Assembly (NCBI GenBank): GCA_036351255.1 | Contig: JAZBOS010000052.1 | Location: 122,552-186,551 of the forward strand | Direction of reading: 5' to 3' | DNA: 64,000 nt | Source: Bacteroides sp. | GTDB lineage: Bacteria > Bacteroidota > Bacteroidia > Bacteroidales > UBA7960 | Part shown: in pieces, positions 26,692-35,527 of the stretch | Layout: every line of letters begins with the position of its first letter | Numbering within the stretch: the stretch's first letter is position 1 | Program-made: the position numbers and the translations under genes | Notes under the pieces: model-generated | The model's database searches: none | What the model was told of the DNA's origin: nothing | The model's input: only the letters and a program-made list of their open reading frames with translations

Positions 26692-27252
26692 TTATTTGCT
26701 GACGCGTCCAGGGTTTTCGGCAATGAAGGCTTTCCAGCCAGTGAGGGTGGTTGGGGCCGTTTGCTCAGGGCTTTTTTTCTGAAAGTAATGGCACATGGCC
26801 ACCGCCAGGGCATCCGTGGTATCGAAGTTCTGGGGAAGCTCGCTGATCGCAAGGATGCGCTGAATCATGGCTGCCACCTGTTCTTTTGAGGCGCTACCCT
26901 TGCCGGTGATGGACTGTTTGACCTTGCGGGGAGAATATTCGAAGACGGGAATATCTCGATGAAGGGCTGCAGCAATGGCCACACCCTGCGCCCGGCCTAG
27001 TTTCAGCATCGACTGGACATTCTTGCCGAAAAACGGCGCTTCAATGGCCAGTTCATCAGGGTGGTAATGATCAATGTTGCGAAGTACCGTTTCAAAGATC
27101 TTTTTGAGTTTTAAAGGATGATTTGCCAGTTTATCCAATTTTAATACATCCATTGCAATGACCTCGGCCTTGTTCTTTTTAATGCCAATCACACCCACGC
27201 CCATATTGTTGGTGCCGGGGTCAATGCCTATGATGATCCTATCGTATTCCAA
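26692..27252 (-). CDS. ruvC: Holliday junction endonuclease RuvC
   Basis: About 186 residues. Resolves Holliday junctions with RuvAB. Catalytic acidic residues are visible in GIDPG, AIEAPFFGKN and FDTTDALAVA. There is no ATG near the expected N terminus. The start used here is TTG at 27252, giving MEYDRIIIGIDPG, six residues before the first catalytic loop as in relatives; in-frame TTG at 27297 and GTG at 27282 are alternatives. The start codon shares a base with the ATG of the divergent flippase-like gene. Confidence 0.9.
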   Translation of the reverse strand: MEYDRIIIGIDPGTNNMGVGVIGIKKNKAEVIAMDVLKLDKLANHPLKLKKIFETVLRNIDHYHPDELAIEAPFFGKNVQSMLKLGRAQGVAIAAALHRDIPVFEYSPRKVKQSITGKGSASKEQVAAMIQRILAISELPQNFDTTDALAVAMCHYFQKKSPEQTAPTTLTGWKAFIAENPGRVSK

Positions 27253-28289
27253 TGCTGAAATTATTTGAAGGTAACCACCCACAGGGAGGTAAGGCAAAAG
27301 TAAGTAAAATATTCTGGGTGGTCATTCGCTATGTTGTCCCATTGGCTGCTTTGGCTTATATTGTTTATTCCCTTGTTAACATACCTCCCGAGCAGCTCTC
27401 ATTCTGGAAGGCATCGCTTGACTGGTCGTTTCAATCCTTTTTGCTGGTGGTTTTAGTTCTTTTACTAACCCTGTTAAACTGGCTGCTTGAAGCCATGAAA
27501 TGGCGCAGGCTGGCCCAGCGGTTTGAGACCGTGAGTCTCAGGCGGGCTTATGCGGGGGTGCTGTTTGGCATCAGCCTGGGGATGATCACCCCGCGCCGGG
27601 CAGGAGAGTTTGCCGGCAGGGTTGTGGTGCTTCAACCCGAGAACCAGTTGCGGGGGATGGTGATCAACACTGCCGGGAGCTTTACCCAGTTTCTGGTTAC
27701 ATTGCTTTTTGGGCATGTGGGTGTCGCGCTGGCCATCATTGGGAAAGCCAGCGAATACAGCGCATCACGCGAAGGACAACTGCTGCTGTTCACGGGCATT
27801 GCCCTTATATTGTCCATGCTTCTTGTGACGTATGCCAAAAAGATCCTGGCCTGGCTGCAACAACGAAGCTGGTTCCCCAAAAAGTTGAAGATCACCGAGG
27901 TGTTTATGACCCTGACCCGCAAGGAAATGGGGGTGCTGTTCTCACTCAGCATGTTGCGCTATGCCATATTCATCACCCAGTTTCATTTGCTGCTTTTGCT
28001 GCTGGGCCTTCAGTTGATGTTTTTCGAGACCTTTATGGTGCTGAGCATAATTTACCTGGTGATGGTTGGCATTCCTGTTTCAGGGCTTGCCGAAGCGGGC
28101 ATCAGGGGTTCGGTGGCCTTGCTGGTCTTTAACATTTATCTGGGCCCTAAGCTGGCAGGACTGCCTGCCATAGAATTGACCATTGTTTCGGCTACACTCT
28201 TGCTGTGGTTGTTCAACCTGGCCCTTCCCGGGCTGCTGGGCGCAGGGCTATCACTCAGCGGAAAATTAAAGCCCATTGCAAAATCCTGA
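27252..28289 (+). CDS. Flippase-like membrane protein (LPG synthase TM-region family)
   Basis: 345 residues with about eight membrane helices of the lysylphosphatidylglycerol-synthase transmembrane/UPF0104 family. Conserved segments: LNWLLEAMKWRRLA, the GISLGMITPRRAGEFAGR loop and GIPVSGLAEAGIRG. Homologues are proposed lipid or glycolipid flippases. The gene is followed within 5 bp by a GT2 glycosyltransferase on the same strand, suggesting a shared envelope-glycolipid task. The only ATG before the first membrane helix is at 27252, so the 5' end abuts ruvC head to head. Confidence 0.85.
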   Translation: MLKLFEGNHPQGGKAKVSKIFWVVIRYVVPLAALAYIVYSLVNIPPEQLSFWKASLDWSFQSFLLVVLVLLLTLLNWLLEAMKWRRLAQRFETVSLRRAYAGVLFGISLGMITPRRAGEFAGRVVVLQPENQLRGMVINTAGSFTQFLVTLLFGHVGVALAIIGKASEYSASREGQLLLFTGIALILSMLLVTYAKKILAWLQQRSWFPKKLKITEVFMTLTRKEMGVLFSLSMLRYAIFITQFHLLLLLLGLQLMFFETFMVLSIIYLVMVGIPVSGLAEAGIRGSVALLVFNIYLGPKLAGLPAIELTIVSATLLLWLFNLALPGLLGAGLSLSGKLKPIAKS

Positions 28290-28293
28290 GCCG

Positions 28294-29415
28294 ATGACCC
28301 TTTCGTTGATTTTTATTCTGATTGCCGTCCTGTATACAGGCCTGATCGTGGCCTTCACTGCCGGTTGGATGCGGCTGCCAATATTCTGGTATAAAGAAAG
28401 CAGCGAAACCCCTTTCTCGATCATTATCCCCGCCAGGAACGAGCAAAAACACATCATGCAGCTTTTGATCCTGCTGCGCAATCAGCACTACCCTAAAAAC
28501 CGGTATGAAGTCATCGTGGTCGATGATCATTCCACCGATGCCACTGCCGCCATCGTTGAGCGAAAAATTGCCTCTGGGTTTTTCACCAACGTCCGATTAA
28601 TTAAGGCAAGAGATTTGACTACGAAACCGGGAAAGAAAAACGCCCTGGCCCTGGGGATTGAAATGGCAAAAAACAACTGGATCGTCACCCTCGACGCGGA
28701 TGTCCTGCTTTGGACCCATTGGCTGCAAAGCCTGGCCGGCTTTATTGAACAGGAACAGCCTGCAATGATAATCGGTCCGGTGGCAATGGCTCCCGGTAAA
28801 ACCATCTTTTCGCAGATGCAGGCCCTTGAGTTTATGAGCCTGGCAGGAAGCACCGCCGGAGCAGCAGCCATCGGCAGGCCCGTGATGTGCAATGGCGCCA
28901 ACCTGGCATTTCGCAAGGACCTTTTTTTGCAGGTGGGCGGGTATAGCGGGAATGAACACCTGGCTTCAGGCGATGATGTGTTCCTGCTGCATAAGTTCAA
29001 AAAGCTCCCGGGGGCAAAGATCCCTTACATGAAAAGCCACGGGGCAATCGTTTACACCCGTGCTGTATCCACTGTCAAAGAATTCCTTCGCCAGCGGGGC
29101 CGCTGGGCAGGGAAGACGGGCAGTTACAGGGATGCCTTTACCCTCCTGGTGGGGTTTGTGGTGGCTTTGATGAACCTAACAATTTTTGCGGGAATACTGG
29201 TTAGTCCTTTCATTTCGCAGAAAGCCCTGCTGGGGGCACTCCTTTTGCTGGTATTCAAGGCTTTGGTCGATTTCCCCTTGCTTTTCAGTTTGTCGGATTA
29301 CCATCGCAGGCGCGACTTGATGTGGCTGTATCCGGCTCTGGCCCTGGTGTATCCCTTTTATGTGGTGGCTTCACTCTTTGCAGGTTTTGTCATCAAACCC
29401 CGCTGGAAGTCCTGA
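28294..29415 (+). CDS. Membrane-associated family 2 glycosyltransferase
   Basis: 373 residues. An N-terminal membrane helix is followed by a GT-A domain (FSIIIPARNE...VVDDHSTD) with the DxD-type TLDADVLL and an acceptor motif RQRGRW. Two or three C-terminal membrane helices follow. Processive or lipid-linked glycosyltransferases have this layout. ATG 28294 is chosen over the TTG at 28276, which would overlap the preceding stop. Translationally close to the flippase-like gene and probably co-transcribed. Confidence 0.9.
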   Translation: MTLSLIFILIAVLYTGLIVAFTAGWMRLPIFWYKESSETPFSIIIPARNEQKHIMQLLILLRNQHYPKNRYEVIVVDDHSTDATAAIVERKIASGFFTNVRLIKARDLTTKPGKKNALALGIEMAKNNWIVTLDADVLLWTHWLQSLAGFIEQEQPAMIIGPVAMAPGKTIFSQMQALEFMSLAGSTAGAAAIGRPVMCNGANLAFRKDLFLQVGGYSGNEHLASGDDVFLLHKFKKLPGAKIPYMKSHGAIVYTRAVSTVKEFLRQRGRWAGKTGSYRDAFTLLVGFVVALMNLTIFAGILVSPFISQKALLGALLLLVFKALVDFPLLFSLSDYHRRRDLMWLYPALALVYPFYVVASLFAGFVIKPRWKS

Positions 29416-29431
29416 AAATAGTACAATAACC

Positions 29432-31480
29432 CTAGGGGTGCTCGCCGGGCGCTGGGGAAGCAATGATTTTTATCTCTACCTTCCGCTCTTCTTCACTAAA
29501 CTCCTCAGAGGCAAAACGGTCGCCCAAAGCTTCGATGATGATGCGATCAGGGTCAATGCCAAATCCGGCAAGACATTCCATTATGGCCTCCGCCCGCTGA
29601 CCTGACAAGATCATATTATAAATAGTATCGCCGCTCTTATCGGCAAAGCCTGAGATTTTACACAACAGGCCCGGATGGGCTTCCAGGTCCTTGGCCACCT
29701 GATGCAAAACATCCTGGTGTCCCTCTTGAAGGCTGGCACTATTGAAGGGGAAGGTCAGCACAATGGGATACCTGTATTCCAGGGAGTCGGGTACCATTAT
29801 GGGTAAAATTTCTGCTGGAATGGGTTCTGGCTCAGTAACCGCTTCTTCCACCTGCGTTGTTTCCGGCGCCTTAAGCGATCTTGCCCGGGTTTCGACCTGC
29901 TTTTTTTCCTGCTCTTCTTTCACGACTTGTTCTTCAATGGCTTCTTCAGGGCTGGCTTTTTCCTCAGTTTCTTCAATAGTCTCAGGGATCTCTTCTTCAA
30001 CCTTCTCTTCAACCATTACAGTTTCAACGACTGCTTCCGTTTCTTCCAATTCCTCAACGGCCTCCAACGGTTCCGTTTCCTCAATTTGTTCAGCGACCTC
30101 CGGTAATGTTTCTTCCGCTTTTTCTTCAGCGACCTCTTCAGGAATTTCTTCTGAAAGCTCTTCTTCTGTCTCAGCAAAGAGCTCTTCTTCAACTTCTTCG
30201 GTGGTTTCTTCAGGGCTGGTTTCAATCTCAGTTTCTTCAATAGTCTCAGGTACTTCTTCTTCAACCTCCTCTTCAACGATTACAGTTTCAACGACTGCTT
30301 CCGTTTCTTCCAGCTCCTCAAAGTCCTCCACATTTTCCGTTTCCTCAATTTGTTCAGCGACCTCCGGTAATGCTTCTTCCGCTTTCCCTTCAGCGACCTT
30401 TTCGGAGATTTCTTCTGAAAGCCCTTCTTCTGTCTCAGCAGAGACCTCTTCTTCGACTTCTTCGGTGGTTTCTTCCACAGGCTCTAAGATGATTTCTTCC
30501 TGAACCTCTCCGGTTTTGGTTGTAATGGTCTCTTCCCCTTTAGTGCCCGTTTCGGGTTCTTCCAGGGGTTCTTCGGCCTCCTCTTGTTTTCTGCCTTTCT
30601 CCAAAACCTCCTCTTTGTTTTTCTCTGCGGCAGGTTTCCCGAACATTTCTGGTGAGATATTGATGATAACGGTCTCTCCTTCCTTAACGCTAATCTGTAG
30701 CAGGGAGTCAGTCTTCAATATTTGAATGCGGGGTTCTTCCGGAAGGCTATCTTCCTCCATTACAATGATTGTCTCTTCCACAATGACCTTGGGTTGGGCA
30801 AGGGGTTGAGGTAGGCTATCCTGCTCGGTCAAAGGACTTAATTCCGGCGGAGTCACGGTCTCCCGTTGAACGGAGAAAATCTGCCCGGCATTGAAGACTG
30901 GTCCGCGGTACCTGATCTTGCGTGCCCCGAAATAATAAGAGATGCCTGCCTTCCATTGATGGTAAAACATCAACTCCGACCATTTCCTATCCTGATTTTC
31001 ATCTAATGGATAATACAGCCCAAATCCCAGTCGTGCCGACAAGCGGTCACTGAGGCGAAACTTCAATCCATGGGTGGTTCCGGCTGCAAAGTCGTGATGG
31101 ACTGACCCGTCTGAACGTTTTTCTCCTGTCAGGTAGCCCGCCTCCAGGGAATGGTAAGGCGCCAGGAAAACGCGCTCACCCAGCAGCCAGCCGTTATCCC
31201 ACCTGAAGCCAAACGTAAGGCCAGCGTATCCGGTGTTCTTCAGAATGCCGCCCATAGGTCGCCCGGTGAAAAGGCTGAGACCTGTGCTGAAACTGCGATT
31301 CAGTGTCCGCTCAATGTGCAGACCAAAGACAGCATGTTTCAGGTCTTCTGGAAAACCGAAATGGTCCTCATAAACAAAGGATCCGCCCCCGGCCGTCAAT
31401 TTCCAGTTAAAAATGTCAGTCTGGGCTCTCAGGGAACCCATACTAAAGATCAGGATTAGCAGGATGATATATTTTTTCAT
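29432..31480 (-). CDS. OmpA-family outer-membrane protein with long Glu-rich repeat linker
   Basis: 682 residues from MKKYIILLILIFSMG, which gives a clear signal peptide (cleavage near RAQ); the in-frame ATG at 31567 is 29 codons further upstream and lacks a signal. Residues about 20-220 look like an outer-membrane barrel (alternating aromatic strands, AGGGSFVYEDHFGF). Residues about 260-560 are an acidic Glu/Val/Pro/Thr linker with an 88-residue unit present twice. The C-terminal OmpA domain (about 565-675: GFADKSGDTIYNMILSGQRA) should bind peptidoglycan. Likely ties outer membrane to cell wall across an extended periplasmic linker. Confidence 0.8.
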   Translation of the reverse strand: MKKYIILLILIFSMGSLRAQTDIFNWKLTAGGGSFVYEDHFGFPEDLKHAVFGLHIERTLNRSFSTGLSLFTGRPMGGILKNTGYAGLTFGFRWDNGWLLGERVFLAPYHSLEAGYLTGEKRSDGSVHHDFAAGTTHGLKFRLSDRLSARLGFGLYYPLDENQDRKWSELMFYHQWKAGISYYFGARKIRYRGPVFNAGQIFSVQRETVTPPELSPLTEQDSLPQPLAQPKVIVEETIIVMEEDSLPEEPRIQILKTDSLLQISVKEGETVIINISPEMFGKPAAEKNKEEVLEKGRKQEEAEEPLEEPETGTKGEETITTKTGEVQEEIILEPVEETTEEVEEEVSAETEEGLSEEISEKVAEGKAEEALPEVAEQIEETENVEDFEELEETEAVVETVIVEEEVEEEVPETIEETEIETSPEETTEEVEEELFAETEEELSEEIPEEVAEEKAEETLPEVAEQIEETEPLEAVEELEETEAVVETVMVEEKVEEEIPETIEETEEKASPEEAIEEQVVKEEQEKKQVETRARSLKAPETTQVEEAVTEPEPIPAEILPIMVPDSLEYRYPIVLTFPFNSASLQEGHQDVLHQVAKDLEAHPGLLCKISGFADKSGDTIYNMILSGQRAEAIMECLAGFGIDPDRIIIEALGDRFASEEFSEEERKVEIKIIASPAPGEHP
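29949..30475. repeat. 264-bp in-frame tandem duplication within OmpA-family gene
   Basis: Two consecutive copies with a 264-bp period; for example TCAGTTTCTTCAATAG begins at 29964 and 30228, and GGTGGTTTCTTC at 30200 and 30464. The period is exactly 88 codons, so copy-number change keeps the frame. The copies differ at scattered positions. Confidence 0.85.
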
Positions 31481-31566
31481 TTCCAGGTATCTTTTGCCAG
31501 TTAATAAATCTGTTTCAACGGCCCAATCTGACTTACATCCAGTACAAGGGGCCTGAAAAATTAACA

Positions 31567-32727
31567 TTAACGGCTTAAACCCAGCCAGAGGTTTAGTTCA
31601 ACGCTTAATCCCACAAAAGGCCTGATGTAAATTTTGCTGTTGTCGTTGCTGTTTTCATCTTGCAATAGGGTCATTCCGGCATTCAGCCTGAGGAAATAGG
31701 CGGTTTTATAGCCATAGGCCAAGTAGATGGGCCTCCCGATCAGCGGACCGGTTATTTCCTCATCGTCTCCAAAATCAAAATTGTTGATGAAAATACCCGC
31801 CGAAATGGAGCTGTTGCTGCGGAATTTGCTGTTAAGGGCAGGATTTCCCAATGGGAAGGACACGCCTGCATAAGGCGCACTGTCATAGGAAAGGTCCTCA
31901 AAACCGCCTGTGTTATAAACGCCTCCGTAGCCGAAGTTGATGGGAAGCGTTGTCCGGGTTTTTTCTGTGGGATAGTTTGGAATAACCCGGGAATCAGCCA
32001 GCACCAGGAACTCAAAACCCAAATACTGGTTTATCTCCTGCATACACATCTGTTTGAGCTCTTCCAGGTTTTGCTGAAAGAAAGCCACCTTCAGGTCCTG
32101 TTCATTGGTATCCTTACTGCCCAGTATGTTGAACCGGGCCTTGCCAAGGCTCAGGTCGTCAATTTGCTGGAGTTTGTTGTATATCAGGTCGGAAAAACCC
32201 GGGAAATCAATGCCCGTCCGGTTTCTGTATAATTCAAGTACCTTAACCACGATCTGATCCAGTTCCTGACGCATCAGGCGTGGATGCTTAGAAAGAGAAA
32301 TACTGTTGCGGTCGGAGCGCACTGACATGATCAGATAGGAAGAAACCGCCTCACCGATCATGACTTTTAACTGTTCAATCTCGGCAGGGGCCGCTGGCCT
32401 GAAATAATTGATGCGAATGGTATATTCTTTATTGCCCCTGAGCATATAGTTAACCGGGATTGAAAATGTCCTTTCCTGAAACCCTGATGCACTCCGGTAA
32501 TCGGACGAAAACAGTGGTTTCTTGTCCAGGTCATTGCTTCCGAAAAGTTCCATTTCAACCATGTCGATGCTGGCAGGCATCGAACCATTGAGCATCCATT
32601 GGCTTTCTGCCGGAAGGGGTTGGTTTTCGCCGAGCCAGTTTTTTTCGTAATTGTATTGTACGCTCTTGTATTGCGCATTGAGGGTTAATACCGGGAAAAA
32701 CAGCAGGAAGGTAAATTTCTTGAGCAT
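31567..32727 (-). CDS. Secreted outer-membrane-like protein, function unknown
   Basis: 386 residues. Signal peptide MLKKFTFLLFFPVLTLNAQ. The middle contains a charged, helical section (about 125-230). The C-terminal third has Gly/aromatic alternation (INFGYGGVYNTGG..., YGYKTAYFLRLNAGMTLL) resembling outer-membrane strands. No named family recognised. The OmpA-family gene follows 86 nt downstream on the same strand and the two may act together in the envelope. Confidence 0.7.
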   Translation of the reverse strand: MLKKFTFLLFFPVLTLNAQYKSVQYNYEKNWLGENQPLPAESQWMLNGSMPASIDMVEMELFGSNDLDKKPLFSSDYRSASGFQERTFSIPVNYMLRGNKEYTIRINYFRPAAPAEIEQLKVMIGEAVSSYLIMSVRSDRNSISLSKHPRLMRQELDQIVVKVLELYRNRTGIDFPGFSDLIYNKLQQIDDLSLGKARFNILGSKDTNEQDLKVAFFQQNLEELKQMCMQEINQYLGFEFLVLADSRVIPNYPTEKTRTTLPINFGYGGVYNTGGFEDLSYDSAPYAGVSFPLGNPALNSKFRSNSSISAGIFINNFDFGDDEEITGPLIGRPIYLAYGYKTAYFLRLNAGMTLLQDENSNDNSKIYIRPFVGLSVELNLWLGLSR

Positions 32728-33052
32728 GGCGATGTATGTTTTAAATGATTTTATGATAAACCTTGACAGAAAACCTTTTTTTTAATATTTTATAAGTACG
32801 AGGAGGTATTGTAAAGATAACAATAATTTGCGAACTTTAGGTTGATTTCAGGCCGAAATTGGCATTGAGAGGGGTAGAAAAATGCCAGGGGCACCATAAA
32901 TGGTGCCCCTGGCAAAAGCTTTTCAATCACCTAAAAAACATGTTGATAACCCAGCCGGTGACAATCAGAAATCCCGGATGCTGAATCCTGCACGCGAGCC
33001 AGGCAGCATCATACTAACTGGCCCTTAAAGACTGGCATTTTCTTGCCGGATA
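32728..33052. other. Intergenic gap with terminator for the HMA-protein gene
   Basis: 325 bp without a supported gene. It contains the strong minus-strand hairpin at 32876-32914 and otherwise AT-rich sequence upstream of the secreted-protein gene, with no exact TAnnTTTG near its start. Confidence 0.6.
32876..32914 (-). terminator. Strong terminator downstream of HMA-protein gene
   Basis: A 14-bp perfect stem (TGCCAGGGGCACCA at 32883-32896 with its complement at 32901-32914) has a 4-nt loop. On the minus strand it is followed by TTTTTCTACC. Confidence 0.88.
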
Positions 33053-33628
33053 CTATTCTTCCAGTATACCTGTGACGGTATATCCCGCAGCCATAATGGC
33101 GCCAACGATCAGGTCTTCGGTGACTTTGGTCTGGTCATACACCACCTGGGTCTGCGCAGCCTGCCAGTCAGCATTTACTGTCTGGACACCATCGAGCTCT
33201 GCCACCCGGTTGATGATAGCATTCTCGCAGCCGGTGCAAGTCATCCCCTCAATCAGAAAAACAGTTTCCACGCGGTTTTCCGGGGCAATCTCCGTGGTTT
33301 TAGTCGCTGTGGGGGCTTTGTCTTCCATATTGTTTAGAAACCAGGGCAGGGCCAGCAGGACGACTAAAAATACTGTTACAAACCCAAGGGTTGTAACAGG
33401 GTTTAATCCGGCTGCCGCCTTTCGTCCGCTTTTGCGCCGGCGACGCATGGTCTTGATGCTCTGATACCAGAGCACCGCCAGTAAAAGCAAAACCAGGATT
33501 ACCACAAAAGGCCAGAACGACAGAATCTTTTCTATGGTACCCGTTTCTTCGGTCGCGGCCTGTCCAAACGATAAACTGCTGGTTAACAGCAGGCTGGAAA
33601 ACAAACTGATTTTAGTCAATTTCTTCAT
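33053..33628 (-). CDS. Membrane-anchored HMA (copper-type) domain protein
   Basis: 191 residues. A signal peptide or first membrane helix, a second helix (about 30-48), a short basic loop (MRRRRKSGRK), a third helix (about 75-90) and a C-terminal heavy-metal-associated domain (about 118-188). The metal motif is GMTCTGC, with the fold ending MAAGYTVTG. HMA domains carry Cu(I) or related metals. Position next to the cytochrome oxidase/Sco/CtaB cluster suggests copper delivery for respiration, but the cluster ends 1 kb upstream, so this is inference. A strong terminator follows. Confidence 0.85.
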   Translation of the reverse strand: MKKLTKISLFSSLLLTSSLSFGQAATEETGTIEKILSFWPFVVILVLLLLAVLWYQSIKTMRRRRKSGRKAAAGLNPVTTLGFVTVFLVVLLALPWFLNNMEDKAPTATKTTEIAPENRVETVFLIEGMTCTGCENAIINRVAELDGVQTVNADWQAAQTQVVYDQTKVTEDLIVGAIMAAGYTVTGILEE

Positions 33629-33817
33629 GGCAGGATTTTTTTTGTAAATATAGGGCGAATTATAGTATTTGCGGAACCTTCAAAGCAAAATCAGCTGAAA
33701 GTTTCGTGTAAAAAATTAAAATGTAATTAAGTAAAAGAATGCATAAATATTAAAAAAATCATTAACTTTAAATTAGAAGCAATCAGTTCAGTCTCTTAAC
33801 CCAAAAACTACATCCTT

Positions 33818-34323
33818 ATGAAAACCGCTTTTCCAGCCTTAAAGAAGAAATACCTTTTTGTTTTTCCTGTTTTTATTTCAGCCTGGAATATATCAATCAG
33901 CCAATGCCTGTGAGGCCTGAAACCGTTTGTTCGTGGGGCAGTTTTAGAATCAGCGGGCAGGAAATGTTAGCCACCATAGCAGCCCAGGAGAACATTGGCC
34001 GCAATAACCCTGCCGGACAGGCCGATGGATGGTCGAACAGTTCCTGCGCATCATTACCCCCTTTGGCATTGGCTCACCCGACGCAGATGTGCCCGTGGTG
34101 TATGGCCCGGAAACCAAGGTGGTGACTGTACGCATCATCGGCAATTCCTACCATCCAAAGGTGATACAGGTGACCCCAGGCACTACGGTTAAATGGATCA
34201 ACGAAGATGTATTTACCTAGTATGGAGGGCGAATTCGCCGGCATTCACAACGTGATCGTGAAGTCGGGCCCCGATCATAGCAACCTTTGCCCTGATGATC
34301 GCTTTGATCAGCCTGATCAATAA
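33818..34323 (+). pseudogene. Decayed cupredoxin-domain gene
   Basis: Begins with an ATG and signal-like segment (MKTAFPALKKKYLFVFPVFI, stop after 31 codons). Coding character continues in shifting frames. The frame opening at 34029 reads VTVRIIGNSYHPKVIQVTPGTTVKW, a cupredoxin beta-sandwich with a copper-type His. It hits TAG at 34218, after which another frame gives MEGEFAGIHNVIVKSG. A further frame reads a hydrophobic tail (ATFALMIALISLIN). At least three frame changes or stops imply a dead gene, probably a copper electron carrier related to the neighbouring respiratory cluster. Sequencing error could account for one lesion but not plausibly all. Confidence 0.6.
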
Positions 34324-34423
34324 ATAGCAAGGGATTCAGGCAATGGTCCTTGTTGGAAAGGCAAAAAGGGGCCACCCTCAACCCTTCTTAAGGACTTTCC
34401 CAATGTAATATCATCTCCAAACC

Positions 34424-34489
34424 ATCCTCGGGGTTCAGTCGGGTTTTAGTCGTTTTAAACCGTATAAAACCCGACTCAACCCTGTCTGT
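34424..34489. repeat. Palindromic 11-bp-unit element, copy 2
   Basis: 26-bp arms at 34431-34482 with four mismatches, centred at 34456/34457. In 11-bp register from the centre, the left arm reads TTAGTCGTTTT, TCAGTCGGGTT, ATCCTCGGGGT. The right arm (complement) reads TTATACGGTTT, TGAGTCGGGTT, ACAGACAGGGT. The right core unit is identical to that of copy 1. It lies between the convergent cupredoxin remnant and ctaB. Confidence 0.8.
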
Positions 34490-34651
34490 GGTATTACCCT
34501 CAAGAAAATTTACAATTTGGCCATTGCTTTCCCTGCAGAAAAGGGTTCTAACCCAGAATTGGATATAATTGAAAATAAGCATCCCAGGACTTGCTCTTTC
34601 CAGGAAAAGGATGATTGGTTGTTCGAAGGGATGTCGGGGTCTGATGCGGGG

Positions 34652-35527
34652 CTATCTTATCAGGGCATCGGCAATGAATATCAGCATCATGAGAAGGAAG
34701 AAACCGTTGATGGTGATGAAGGCGGGTTGGGGATCGGGATTATCGGTGGTGCGGTACCATTTGCGGAAGGACCAGAGCAGTGCAAGGGCCAGTGAGAAAA
34801 CGAGCATAGACAACAGGGGTGAGCGGATCACCCCGAAGAGGGCCGGCAGGATGGCCGCCATGGCAGTAGCGGCTACCCAGATGAGGGTGAGGTTGGCGAT
34901 CTGTCGGGTGCTGAAAAGGCGGGTAATGGTGGGGAAGCCGGCCTTCTCGTAATCGTTGCCGTGCCTGAGCAAAATGAGCCAGAAGTGGGGGATCTGCCCG
35001 ATGAAAAAGAAAAAGGCGACCAGGATAATGTGCGGGTCAAGCCAGTAGCCGCCTGCTGCTGTCCAGCCTATGATGGGGGGCAGTGCACCCACCAGGGAGC
35101 CGGGTACAACCGCAAAGGCAGTCTTTCGCTTCAGCCAGGTGTATACCAGGTTGTACCACAACAGGGTGATAGCACCCAGGATAAAGGGGGCCCTGTAATT
35201 CAGGTTTGCCAGGAGGACAAAACCCGCCAGGCTAAGGATCACGAAAAAAACAGCGGCTTCGGCACGAGAGACCTTTCCCGAGGGGATGGGGCGGTTAAAG
35301 GTGCGTTTCATCAGCCTGTCGGGCCCGGCCTCCTGGAGGTGGTTCAGGTTGGCTGAACCGGCCGCCAGCAGGTAGACCCCCAGGGTAACCAGCAACCAGT
35401 CCTCAGCAAAAAAGCCCTGACTAAGGATAAAACCCGTCAGGGCAGTCAGCGCAACCGATAGGGTTACGAGGGGTTTTGTCAGCTGAACAAGGGCTTTGGC
35501 TTTTTTAGCAATACCAGCTTTATTCAT
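34652..35527 (-). CDS. ctaB: Protoheme IX farnesyltransferase
   Basis: 291 residues, UbiA superfamily with about eight to nine membrane helices. Makes haem O, the precursor of haem A used by the caa3 oxidase encoded next to it. Family motifs: NHLQEAGPDRLMKRTFNRPIPSG (the first Asp-rich prenyl-diphosphate site) and YTWLKRKTAFAVVPGSLVGALPP. It overlaps the coxB stop by 8 bp, so it is the last gene of the respiratory operon. A haem A synthase (CtaA) is not in this window. Confidence 0.95.
   Translation of the reverse strand: MNKAGIAKKAKALVQLTKPLVTLSVALTALTGFILSQGFFAEDWLLVTLGVYLLAAGSANLNHLQEAGPDRLMKRTFNRPIPSGKVSRAEAAVFFVILSLAGFVLLANLNYRAPFILGAITLLWYNLVYTWLKRKTAFAVVPGSLVGALPPIIGWTAAGGYWLDPHIILVAFFFFIGQIPHFWLILLRHGNDYEKAGFPTITRLFSTRQIANLTLIWVAATAMAAILPALFGVIRSPLLSMLVFSLALALLWSFRKWYRTTDNPDPQPAFITINGFFLLMMLIFIADALIR

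Noticed and set aside
29949..30475. Repeat as CRISPR or mobile element
   Set aside because: In-frame, coding, two copies only and no spacers or terminal inverted repeats.
29742..30503. Serine-rich 253-codon frame on the plus strand
   Set aside because: Direct complement of the Glu-rich repeat (GAA/GAG read as TTC/CTC and TCT in other frames); no signal or domain.
34517..34952. Two plus-strand frames crossing the end of ctaB
   Set aside because: Antisense to ctaB or extending into it; ctaB motifs are unambiguous.
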